The position numbers and the translations under genes were made by a program. From Prosopocoilus inquinatus (lineage: Eukaryota > Arthropoda > Insecta > Coleoptera > Lucanidae), in contig CM069877.1 in NCBI GenBank assembly GCA_036172665.1, forward strand, positions 27,987,001 to 28,051,000: 64,000 bases of DNA. Direction: 5' to 3'. This document shows, one piece after another, positions 33,554 to 43,538 of this stretch; the first letter of the stretch is position 1; every line of letters starts with the position of its first letter. The notes under the pieces were generated by a model. It was not told where the DNA came from. It saw only the letters and a program-made list of their open reading frames with translations, and did not search any database.

Positions 33554-33755
33554 ACCAATTCTACAAGTGACCGGTTAAAAAAAAAAAAAAAAACAAACAA
33601 AACAAAGTGTCCTTAACAGTGAACGCGAATAAACTTTAAACGAGTGTTCGTCTTATGGAACGCTTTGAAAAGCTTTAACCGAGTATCTATAATTGTGTAC
33701 GCTCGTGAACTATTTGCGGAAAAGCATTAACTTTAAAAGAAGTGTCCGAGCTAAT

Positions 33756-34742
33756 ATGAAACGGTGGATACACGGCCTAAGAAGAGAACAACTTGTAGAA
33801 GAGTTAAAATCTAACAATTTGGATACGACTGGAACTGTTGAGGAACTTAGACGAAGACTAGGAAAAGCCTTGCAAGGAAACGCAGAAGTTTATGTTACTC
33901 AACAATTAGAAATGAATCCCGCCCAGACCGCAGAACAACCACCACCAGTTGCCGAACATAATCCGGAAAACATGGATTTTACAAAAGCAATCAACCAGAT
34001 CCGTAAATGGGGTTGTCATTTTGATGGGAAAGATCCGCTATCTTTCTTGGAAAGAGTTGAAGAACTAAGAGAGAGCTATCAACTCACCGAAACTCAAGTC
34101 TTACGAGGACTGCCTGAACTTCTTCGGGGAGAACCACTTTTATGGTACCGTAATAACAAAGCTTCGTGGTCCAACTGGCAAGATTTTGTCAAATGTCTTA
34201 AGCAATATTACGTGCCACCAGTTCTACAGGAGCAGCTTGAACAACAGATACGAGACCGATTGCAAAAAGAAAATGAAACGTTTTTAAGATATGCAACGGA
34301 CGTACTTACATTGATGCGAAGATCCGGAAGTTTTACAGCCGAAGAGCAGCTTAATCGAACACATAAAAACATGCTCCCGAAATATATGCTGTACATACAG
34401 CGGAGAGATTTGACGTCGATCAATGACCTAATAGACCGAGCCAGAGAGTACGAACATATTCTTAAGCTGAATCAAGAAACCACACCGTCTCTCGTAAAAA
34501 GCGAACGAAAAATCAACAACTCAAGCGTAACAAGCATGGTTTCAACATGGGACCGAAATACCCATTGTTGGCGATGCAAACAAAGGGGCCATACACGCAT
34601 GAACTGTAGAGGGCCGTTCAAGAAATTTTGCTCTTACTGTGGACGCGATGGTACCCTTACAAAAGATTGTGTATGCCAGAGACGTTCGGAAAACGGCAAC
34701 GGGGCCGGCCAGCAAAGAAACCAGGACCGGCCCCGAAAATAA
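33756..34742 (+). CDS. Gypsy-D gag
   Basis: This is the structural protein of the element. The frame opens at 33693; I prefer the ATG at 33756 because the SAP-like segment starts there (LRREQLVEELKSNNLDTTG, with EELRRRL). Capsid-type helices follow, with HFDGKDPLSFLERVEELRE, LLRGEPLLWYRNNKASW and DRLQKENETFLRYATDVL. Two zinc knuckles end it: CWRCKQRGHTRMNC, and a second of the form CSYC followed by KDC. The pol frame overlaps its last 115 bases in the -1 frame, so pol is probably made by -1 frameshifting. Confidence 0.9.
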   Translation: MKRWIHGLRREQLVEELKSNNLDTTGTVEELRRRLGKALQGNAEVYVTQQLEMNPAQTAEQPPPVAEHNPENMDFTKAINQIRKWGCHFDGKDPLSFLERVEELRESYQLTETQVLRGLPELLRGEPLLWYRNNKASWSNWQDFVKCLKQYYVPPVLQEQLEQQIRDRLQKENETFLRYATDVLTLMRRSGSFTAEEQLNRTHKNMLPKYMLYIQRRDLTSINDLIDRAREYEHILKLNQETTPSLVKSERKINNSSVTSMVSTWDRNTHCWRCKQRGHTRMNCRGPFKKFCSYCGRDGTLTKDCVCQRRSENGNGAGQQRNQDRPRK

Positions 34743-35335
34743 AAATCCTCTTCAAACCCCGTCCGTTTATTGAAATTAAAATTGCCGACAAAATATTTTC
34801 GGCATTACTAGATACCGGATCTGAAAGATCATATATTAGTGGCAAAGTAATTAAACTTTGCAGAAGAAATGGTCAATGTCGTGAAGCTACAGAAGAATCG
34901 GTACGTCTAGCTGATGGAAGAGAAATCCCGATACAAGGAACCCTACCCGTGACATTTAAATTAATAGGCGAAATATACCGGCATAACTTCTCTGTAATAA
35001 CACGCTTACAAGTACCGCTACTGTTTGGCATGGATCTAATTAGCAAACTTCAACTTACCATACCACCTCCTTCCCCGAAGCTACCCAGAAATAATAACTG
35101 TCATATGATATTCAATCACACAGATCCCAATATTTTGAGCCAGAAAAAGGAATTCAAAAATTTCATCAAAGAAGAACTGGAAAAGTTTGATAACGTCACC
35201 GGACCAATACATTACATTCAGCACCACATAAAACTTATTGATGCCACTCCGATAAAACAGCATTACCGACCTCGTAATCCAGCCATGCAAGCCATTATAA
35301 ATACCGAAGTAGAGAAGATGGAAAAGAAGGCGTAA
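34628..35335 (+). pseudogene. Gypsy-D protease and start of RT
   Basis: The frame contains ALLDTGSERSYISG, an aspartic protease active site, then a linker and the first RT residues (AIINTEVEKMEK). It stops at 35333-35335. The RT continues in another frame from about 35323 with GVIEAAQSPWSSPIVIIPK, so a one-base indel in the purine-rich stretch near 35322 breaks an otherwise intact pol. Confidence 0.85.
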
Positions 35336-38300
35336 TTGAGGCAGCACAAAGTCCGTGGAGCTCTCCAATTGTTATTATCCCAAAAAGGGATGGTAAACCC
35401 CGTTTCTGCGTTGACTTCAGAAAAGTCAATGGGAAAACAGAAAAAGATGCTTACCCGTTACCGCAAGTTCAAGCCACTCTAGACAAGTTAAGAGGTGCCA
35501 AGTTTCTTTCTACTTTGGATTTGAAAAACGGCTACTGGCAAGTTCCCCTTTCTCCAGAAAACAAACCAATCACTGCTTTTACCGTACCAGGAAAGGGCCT
35601 TATGCAGTTCAAGGTAATGCCTTTTGGATTGCATTCCGCACCCGCTACTTTCCAGAGATTGCTTGATCACGTGATAGGCCCGGAATTAGAACCACATGCG
35701 TTTGTCTATCTGGACGATATAATTGTAGTCAGCAAAACCTTGAAAGAACACATCCAACACTTACAAGAAGTCTTCCGCCGTCTTCGCGAAGCTAGGCTAA
35801 AAATCAATCCAGACAAGTGTAAGTTCTGTGTTGATAGCTTACGCTATCTTGGCCATATCGTGGATCAAGACGGGATTCGGACTGATCCAGAGAAAGTATC
35901 CGCTATAACTACTATGTCACCACCGAAAAACGTTAAAGAGATTCGGCGATTTCACGGCATGGCTTCGTGGTACCGTCGTTTTATTCCTGATTTCGCTACG
36001 ATCGTAAAACCGTTGACAAAACTCACCCAAAAACACGCAAAATGGACATGGGGCCCGGAAGAAGAAAATGCCTTTCAGACAATAAAAACGAAACTAACCG
36101 GGTCCCCAATACTAACCTGTCCAGATTTCTCGCAAAGATTCTTTTTACAAACTGATGCCAGCGATATCGGAATAGGAGTAGTCCTATCACAGAACCTTGA
36201 ACTGAAGGAACGTGTAATTGCCTATGCTAGCCACACATTTAGCAAGACAGAGCGCAACTATAGCGCAACAGAAAAAGAGTGTCTAGCCGTATTATGGGGA
36301 GTTCGGAAGATGAAGGCCTATTTAGAAGGTTATTCATTTACGGTAATTACCGATCACCAGTCTCTGAAATGGCTACAAACCATTGACAACCCGACCGGAA
36401 GACTTGCAAGATGGGCCCTGGAACTCCAGCAATTTGATTTCGACGTACAATATCGTCGTGGAATCTTAAATACCGTACCTGATGCACTCTCCAGACAACC
36501 TTTACCCGCCGAATCAGACGAAGTTATCTGTGTTATTCAACGCCGACCAAGATGCTCCTGGTATTCTAAAAACTTCCAGAAAGTAAGGGCAGACCCTACC
36601 GAAAACCCGGACTACTGTATTCGCAATGGCAAGTTATACCGGCACGTCATGAGCACAATGAACTACAATGAGCATGTGCCAGGAGACGAGTGGAAACGAT
36701 GCATTCCTATCAACGAACGAAGAGAGTTGCTCCGCCAATTCCATGATGATCCGACGGCAGGTCATCTCGGGATCGCAAAAACAATAGTCCGTTTAGCGCA
36801 GAAATTCTACTGGCCAGGAATGTTCAAGGAAACCGCCACCTATGTCCGAAATTGTGATGTTTGTAACCGCTACAAAGTATCCCAGCAACGAACAGGCGGA
36901 TTCCTACATCCAAACGCTTCTAACGATCCATGGCACACGGTATCAGTGGATTTGGTTGGTCCATTACCTCGTTCTCGCAAGGGTCACACCTGGCTTCTCG
37001 TCATGCAAGATCTGTTTACCAAATGGATTGAACTAAAACCGCTCCGAAAAGCTACGGGAGAAGCAGTTGCCAGAATCGTAAGAGAGGAGGTTGTTTTAAG
37101 ACACGGATGTCCAGCAACTATAATATCCGATAATGGCAAACAATTCATCAGCCAACAGTTCACACAGACGTTAGCCACATACGGCATCAATCACCGTCGC
37201 ACTCCACCCTATGCGCCTCACTGCAACCCTGTAGAGAGAGTTAACCGAGTAGTTAAAACCATGATTGCGCAGTTTACACAGAGAAATCAACGCAATTGGG
37301 ATGAGCGAATCTACGAAATACGTTTCGCATTCAACACCGCCCGTCATGAAGCAAGTGGCTACACCCCGGCATACCTGAACAACGGACGCGAACTCCAGAC
37401 ACCACATCATAACATGAGAAATCGAGACGTCCGTAACCCAGAAAAAAGACAACAAGACTTAGACGATGCCGTTAAACTTGTGCGCATTAATCTCGCGAAG
37501 GCGTTCCAGCGTCAAGAAACGCATTATAACCTTCGTCATCGCAATTGGAAGCCAAAAATAGGGGAAATAGTTTGGAAAAGAGAGCATGTCTTATCTAAAA
37601 AAAGCGCTCAAATAAATGCCAAGTTAGCTCCAAAGTTTACCGGGCCGTACACCGTAGGCAAGATCATCTCCCCTGTAATTTTCGATTTGAAAGATAAAAA
37701 CGGCCGATGGGTCCGTCACATACATATTCAACACCTTAAGCCATCCCCTCTCAATACAAAGGCGCACGCAACCTTGACCCTTCCACAACGATCCCTCGCA
37801 CCTATAAAAGCCCGGCGCATTGTTCCAGATACGAGTCAACCCAGTCCTTCGGCAAGAATGGAGATACCGAAAGAGAAGAAGACCAGTTTAGATTGCGCGT
37901 GTGCAACAGCCAGCACCAGGAAACCAACCCGTCCAAAAATTATCACCGGAAAGCGGCAAGCGATATTATTAGAGAAGCCCCCCGACCCACAACACAAAAG
38001 AAAAGGACCTCCCCGATTGCTCGCCTCAGCCAAAAGGGAAGCTGCTCAAAGAAAACAAGCCTTCTCATCAGGACACTCCGTCGGGACTCATCCCCCTCAC
38101 ACCTTGGCGAACAGGGGAAAGGGATACACCACTGCTCCAGAGGCCCCGATAACTGCAACTCAAGGTCGAGTAAACGATTCATACCAAACGGGATATACGA
38201 CAGTTGCAGCGACAAGTCGGAACACGACCAGGAGTCAAGTAGCCAACGCCGGTCCAGAACCATCCTTCCTCCCCAACCAACACCAGCGCATCCCACGTGG

Positions 38301-38451
38301 GTCAGCATGGAGGAATGGGAAATGGACTTCGCGGAAGCATTGGGGCTCGAAGCGCAGCCAGAGTCCACGACTGTGCCCCCTATCACGACCGAGCCTAAAG
38401 CAACACTCCCCTTGCCAGATCAGAAGCCGGATCTTCCCCCAATCAGGTTGA
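35323..38451 (+). pseudogene. Gypsy-D pol: RT, RNase H, integrase
   Basis: This is the main part of pol after the indel; the long open stretch is 35515-38451 (978 aa). Numbering from 35515: RT has YLDD at Y65, RNase H has TDASDIGIG with D214, and the integrase core has D479, D539 and E574. A C-terminal domain follows with KFTGPYTVGKI. The last roughly 200 residues are Pro-, Lys- and Ser-rich with no domain. Apart from the upstream indel it looks intact. Confidence 0.92.
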
Positions 38452-38657
38452 GCCAACGCCGTCCCGGAGAAACGACAATATGGGTGGAGCTCCCGACACA
38501 ACAACTAGTCGAGATCCCCGAACTAGCCGCTGTACGCTACCGGAAGTACAAACTTCGGTTCGATGGGCAACACTGGCTTCTCCGTTTTGACGCGCGAGGA
38601 CGACTTCGCACCACCAGGGATCTCAACGAGCCGAAGAATGAGGGGAGTGTAACAAAG
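38307..38657 (+). CDS. Gypsy-D small third ORF overlapping pol
   Basis: A frame different from pol is open here; the open stretch begins at 37893. From the ATG at 38307 it encodes about 117 aa, rich in Pro and Glu, then a more ordered end containing RYRKYKLRFDGQHWLLRFD and RGRLRTTRDL. The stop lies ten bases inside the 3' LTR. I do not recognise a function. The conserved look of the last 40 residues suggests it is used; the alternative is a chance overlap with the low-complexity pol tail. Confidence 0.5.
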
Positions 38658-39684
38658 TAACACTGTTATTTGTTACGTATTAGAATTATTTTAATTTAAA
38701 AATGTAAATAGTTAGAAAACCAAATAAAGTTTAAGTTACGGTGGGGATTGCCATTAGAGTAGGGGATCCTCTTCCACTCCCGTGCCTATATAAATGCCCG
38801 CATGGACGCCTCGAGGCATTCATTTCGCCAGTGAATGACTCGAACGCGCGCCGTGAATCGAGCTCCTATCTCGCTAGTGCTTACCTGACCACCCTAACAC
38901 GGGGTTCTCGTGTTAATCCGTACCAGAGTGGGTTTCTCACCCTTTCCACCCTAACACGGGGTTCTCGTGATTAACACGTACCAGAGTGGGTTTCTCACCC
39001 TTTCTACCCTAACACGGGGTTCTCGTGATTAACCTGTACCCGAGTGGGTTTCTCACCCTTTCTACCCTAACACGGGGTTCTCGTGATTAACCCGTACCAG
39101 AGTGGGTTTCTCACCCTTTCCACCCTAACACGGGGTTCTCGTGTTAACCCGTACCAGAGTGGGTTTCTCACCCTTTCCACCCTAACACGGGGTTCTCGTG
39201 TTAACCCGTACCAGAGTGGGGTGTTATTCATTCTTACCTGACACGGGTGTGCCGTGTACCTGTCCCGGAACAGCTGTGCTATTCATTCTTACCTGGCACG
39301 GGTGTCTCGTGTACCTGTCTTTGAGTGGGGTCTCATTCGTTCTTACCTGACACGGGTGTCCCGTGTACCTGTCCCGGAACAGCTGTGCTATTCATTCTTA
39401 CCTGACACGGGTGTCTCGTGTACATGTCTTTGACTGGGTGTCTCATTCAATCCGTCCGACCAGACCGTTTTACGACCCGAACTGTACCGTCCGTACCGAG
39501 TCCAGAGATAGTATATTTTATGGAATTGTAAATATAGACATAAGTAAGTTGTGTGAATAAAAGTGGAGTTAAAACATTTGAATGTCGTTCACTTTGCTGA
39601 ACCTGGACACCGACGAGCAGACCCGGACTCCTGATTGACGTCTACAGAAGGCATCGAGAACGCCGGAAAGACCCAACCGTTACA
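38648..39684 (+). repeat. Gypsy-D 3' LTR (1037 bp)
   Basis: It matches the 5' LTR but is 116 bp longer, equal to two additional 58-bp tandem units (about six in 38893-39222). A few substitutions are scattered elsewhere. The end CGTTACA is followed by AATT. Confidence 0.93.
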
Positions 39685-40410
39685 AATTTTTAGAACGTGT
39701 CGAGGAACTTAGACTTGCTCGTAAGGTGTCGAAGCAAGAGTTGTTTACCTCTTCGCTTGATCTTTTCGAAGATAAGGCACTACTTTGGTATCGAGCTGCT
39801 GTTAAGAAATGTCGTAATTGGGAAGACCTGGCCTATTTGTTGAAAAGAGACTATTTGCCACCAGATTATCGTAGTAGACTTTTTCAAGAAATTTTAGATC
39901 GAACTCAGGGTCTGAATGAAACCATCGTAGAGTATTTGTCTTGTATGAATGCGATGTTCAATAGGTATGGAGGAATGACTGAGGATATGAAGTTGGATGT
40001 TGTTTCCAGAAATTTAGCTCCCTTTTACACAATGCAGTTGCCTGTCGTTCGCAGTTTGGATGAATTGGAACGCGAGTGTATGAGGTTAGAGGTAAAGAAA
40101 TATAGGGCGGAACATTATAGGACACCACATCGGAAAGGGCATTCGTTTGTCGAACCTGAACTTGCTTGTATGTCATCTGGTTCAGAGTCTTTATCAGCCA
40201 CCTCTAGCAAACCTTCTCTAAAACAACCATCAGGTAATCGTGCACAACCTTGACCTGTTTTAATTGCGACCAAACGGGACACCTTGTTCGGAATTGTCCA
40301 GCTCCGTTAAAGAAGCATTGTTATCGTTGTAAAAAAACCAATTACACTATAAGGACTTGTCCAAATTGTAATCACAATTCGGGAAACGGATCGCGGAAGA
40401 CTCAATAGGT
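39685..40410 (+). pseudogene. Gypsy-C gag, C-terminal part
   Basis: The capsid continues after Gypsy-D with FLERVEELRLARKVSKQELF, KALLWYRAAVKKCRNWEDL and EILDRTQGLNETIVEYL. The frame stops at 40251. A one-base shift puts the zinc knuckles into another frame: CFNCDQTGHLVRNC (40259-40300) and a following CYRC type. Gag is therefore damaged by a frameshift as well as by the Gypsy-D insertion. Confidence 0.85.
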
Positions 40411-40508
40411 CGTAAAGTTCCTTCCGATTCATCGTTAACGGCCTCATATTTGTCCCAGAAAATTTTGTTGGACTTTATTATATCACATGCCACGAATGAT
40501 CAAAGACC

Positions 40509-43500
40509 TTGTTTCTAGAAGTCAATATTTTGGGATTTCCGATGTTGGGACTACTCGACTCGGGAGCTAGTCATACTTTCGTTGGCCAAACTGGTTATGA
40601 AATTCTGTTACAACTGGGTTTGAAGTTGAATTGTAATCGGAAAACTACCTGTATTATTGCAAATGGTGATACATGTTCCAGTTTAGGGTATGTAGAAACT
40701 CCAGTTACTTTGATGGGGAAATGTTGTCTGATTAATATCCTAGTGGTTCCAGAACTACCCCATAAATTAATACTTGGATTAGATTTTTGGACTTCCATGG
40801 GAATAGTACCCAATTTGAGAGAAAATGTGTGGCATTTTAGTTCGGATTTGTCCTCTGTTCATTTAAATAGTATTCAGAATTTCGAAAATTTAACTTCTTC
40901 ACAACAACAACAATTGAATACTGTATTGCAAGAGAAATTTGTTTTGATGGGTGATTCGTTAGGTTGTACGTCTGAAGTTGAGCATGAGATCATTACGGAA
41001 TCTGCTTCGATTAAGCAAAGATATTATCCTGTATCCCCTTATAAACAACGTATTCTCGATGAGGAGATCAATAAGCTCTTGACGCAAGACATCATTGAAC
41101 CTTCTGCTTCTGCTTGGTCATCTCCGGTACTATTGGTTCCAAAAAAAGATGGTACCTACAGGTTATGCATTGATTATCGTCAGTTGAACAAAGTCACGAA
41201 AAAAGACGCTTATCCCTTGCCTTATGTCTCTGCCATTTTAGATCGTCTTCGTGGTGCGACATACTTAAGTTCCTTGGATATTAAGTCGGCGTATTGGCAA
41301 GTACCAGTTAAAGAATCTTGTAGAGAATTTACTGCTTTTACGGTTCCTGGAAGAGGTCTTTTCCAATTTAAGAAAATGCCCATGGGATTAAGTAATGCGC
41401 CTGCAACTTGGCAACGTCTTATAGATAGAGTTCTTGGCGATGAATTAGATCCATACGTCTTAGTGTACTTGGACGATATTATTGTCATTTCCCCGGACTT
41501 TGAAACTCATTTAAAAATCTTATCGGAAGTGTTTGATAGGTTACGATCAGCAGGATTGACGGTTAGTTTGGAGAAATGCAAATTTTGTCGGCCACAATTA
41601 AAATATCTTGGTTATGTCGTGGACAGACATGGGCTTAGAGTGGATCCTGATAAGGTTGAAGCCATCATTAATATTCCTACTCCTCGTAATGCAGCTGACG
41701 TACGGAGGTTGATTGGAATTACCAGTTGGTATCGTAGATTTGTTGAAAATTATTCAACTATCATTGCTCCACTTACCCGTCTTATTAGAAAAAATGCTAA
41801 ATTCATTTGGTCAGAGGAATGTGAAGAATCTTTTAAAGCAATTAAGGAACGATTGATTGGTGCACCTATTCTAACTTGTCCAGATTTTGATAGACCATTT
41901 ACTCTTCAGACTGATGCTTCGGCTTATGGCCTTGGAGCTGTATTGACACAACAATTTGAAAATGGAGAAAAGGTCATTTGCTATCTCCCACGCACTCTTA
42001 CACGGGCTGAACAAAATTTCTCAACTACAGAAAGAGAATGTTTAAGTGTCATTTGGGCGGTGGAAAAGTTGCGTCATTATTTGGAGGGTACGATGTTTAC
42101 GATCATCACTGACCATGCGTCACTATTGTGGTTGGATCGATTAAAAGATCCTACAGGTCGTTTGGCTCGATGGGCTATAAGATTGCAACCTTTTAATTAT
42201 AAGATTGTCCACAGAAAAGGTAAGGAAAATGTCGTTCCTGATTTTCTTTCTCGTGCTGTGCCCACTCGAATTGATTCTATAGCTGTTCCTTCGGTACAGA
42301 ATTTTGCGAGTACGACTGATAAATGGTACTTGAACTTGTTGCAACGTATTGAGAAATTTCCTATGAAATATTCCCAGTACAGGGTCGTTGACGGAGTGAT
42401 CTATAAATACGTGCGTTGTAGAATCCCTGAGCTGTCATCTGAAGCGGATTATTGGAAGATCGTGGTGCCCAAAGATAAACGTACTAGTCTGCTAAAGTTA
42501 TATCATGATGACGTAAGATCTGGTCATGTAGGCAGTTTTAAAGTCTACTGGAAGTTGCATCATAAGTTTACTTGGCCTAAAATGCGTTCTGACTGTGCCA
42601 AATATGTCAAGTCATGTCGAGTTTGTGCGGCTCACAAGCCAGAGCAAAAATGTCCAGCTGGTCTTATGGGTTCTAGACCAAACGTGTCCAAACCTTGGCA
42701 GATGATAAGTCTGGATTTTATTGGTCCGTTACCTAGATCTGTTCGTGGTTTCACACAACTTCTCGTGGTGAGTGATTACTTTAGTAAGTATATATGTTTA
42801 TTCCCAGTTCGTTCGGCGAATGCCACCACGTTAGCAAAATTAGTAGAGGAAAATATTTTCTTGGTTTATGGCGTTCCCCAATATCTTATCTGCGATAATG
42901 GTGTTCAGATGAAAAGTAAGAAATTTCAAGATCTTTGCAAAAGTTATCATTCAAAACTTCTCTATACGGCATTATATTATCCTAGAGCTGATCCAGCTGA
43001 GAGAGTCAATCGAGTCGTGAAAACCATGATTTCTTCCTACATCAAACAGAATCACAGGCGTTGGGACGAACACTTGGCAGCAATAGCATGTGCAATTCGC
43101 ACAGCAAAAAGCGAAACCACCAAATACTCCCCATTTTTTATCAATTTTGGGCGAGAATATGTTTATTCTGGAAGTGACTATGATCATCCGTTGAATTCCG
43201 ATCTTGTTCAAGAATCAGAGTTGGAAAAGCGTTTCATTGGGTTTCGTAAATTGTTTAGTCAGGTAAAAGATAACTTGGTACGAGCTCAGGAGAAACATAG
43301 GAAAGTATCATCGGTTCAGTATCAGATAGGTCAAGAAGTGTGGAGACGAAATAAAGCTATTTCAGATGCATCGAAGTATATCACTTCTAAATTTTTGCCT
43401 AAATACGTTGGTCCTTTTAGAGTACGAAAGAAAATAGGTTCGGTTACTTATGATTTGGAGGACGATAGAGGTAATTCGCTAGGAAATTGGCATGTGCAGG

Positions 43501-43538
43501 ATTTGAAACCAGTATGTCCTGAAGTGGAATCCCCTTAG
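40509..43538 (+). CDS. Gypsy-C pol: protease, RT, RNase H, integrase
   Basis: One open frame of 1009 aa carries the complete enzymatic part. The protease has LLDSGASHTFVG near residue 18; RT has YLDD at Y320; RNase H has TDASAYGLG with D469. The integrase zinc region ends in CRVCAAHK, its core has D736, D796 and E831, and a GPF/Y-type end reads KYVGPFRVRKK. The frame has no ATG at its start and would be made by frameshifting from gag. All catalytic residues are kept, although the element is split. Confidence 0.93.
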   Translation: MFLEVNILGFPMLGLLDSGASHTFVGQTGYEILLQLGLKLNCNRKTTCIIANGDTCSSLGYVETPVTLMGKCCLINILVVPELPHKLILGLDFWTSMGIVPNLRENVWHFSSDLSSVHLNSIQNFENLTSSQQQQLNTVLQEKFVLMGDSLGCTSEVEHEIITESASIKQRYYPVSPYKQRILDEEINKLLTQDIIEPSASAWSSPVLLVPKKDGTYRLCIDYRQLNKVTKKDAYPLPYVSAILDRLRGATYLSSLDIKSAYWQVPVKESCREFTAFTVPGRGLFQFKKMPMGLSNAPATWQRLIDRVLGDELDPYVLVYLDDIIVISPDFETHLKILSEVFDRLRSAGLTVSLEKCKFCRPQLKYLGYVVDRHGLRVDPDKVEAIINIPTPRNAADVRRLIGITSWYRRFVENYSTIIAPLTRLIRKNAKFIWSEECEESFKAIKERLIGAPILTCPDFDRPFTLQTDASAYGLGAVLTQQFENGEKVICYLPRTLTRAEQNFSTTERECLSVIWAVEKLRHYLEGTMFTIITDHASLLWLDRLKDPTGRLARWAIRLQPFNYKIVHRKGKENVVPDFLSRAVPTRIDSIAVPSVQNFASTTDKWYLNLLQRIEKFPMKYSQYRVVDGVIYKYVRCRIPELSSEADYWKIVVPKDKRTSLLKLYHDDVRSGHVGSFKVYWKLHHKFTWPKMRSDCAKYVKSCRVCAAHKPEQKCPAGLMGSRPNVSKPWQMISLDFIGPLPRSVRGFTQLLVVSDYFSKYICLFPVRSANATTLAKLVEENIFLVYGVPQYLICDNGVQMKSKKFQDLCKSYHSKLLYTALYYPRADPAERVNRVVKTMISSYIKQNHRRWDEHLAAIACAIRTAKSETTKYSPFFINFGREYVYSGSDYDHPLNSDLVQESELEKRFIGFRKLFSQVKDNLVRAQEKHRKVSSVQYQIGQEVWRRNKAISDASKYITSKFLPKYVGPFRVRKKIGSVTYDLEDDRGNSLGNWHVQDLKPVCPEVESP

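Larger units (their letters stand above)
32617..39684 (+). mobile_element. Gypsy-D: Ty3/Gypsy element inserted in Gypsy-C gag
   Basis: LTRs at 32617-33537 and 38648-39684 both start TGTAACAAAG and end CCGTTACA. The target duplication is AATT (32613-32616, 39685-39688). A primer-binding site, TGGCGCCCGAGCAGGG, follows the 5' LTR. Gag and pol frames are long, with one damaging indel near 35322. The LTRs differ mainly in tandem repeat number (four versus six 58-bp units) and a few bases, so the insertion is fairly recent. Confidence 0.95.

Noticed and set aside
35488..38504. Open minus-strand frames and short + frames inside Gypsy-D pol
   Set aside because: They overlap a clear pol reading frame. 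Only the 37893-38657 frame was kept as a candidate because its end looks ordered.
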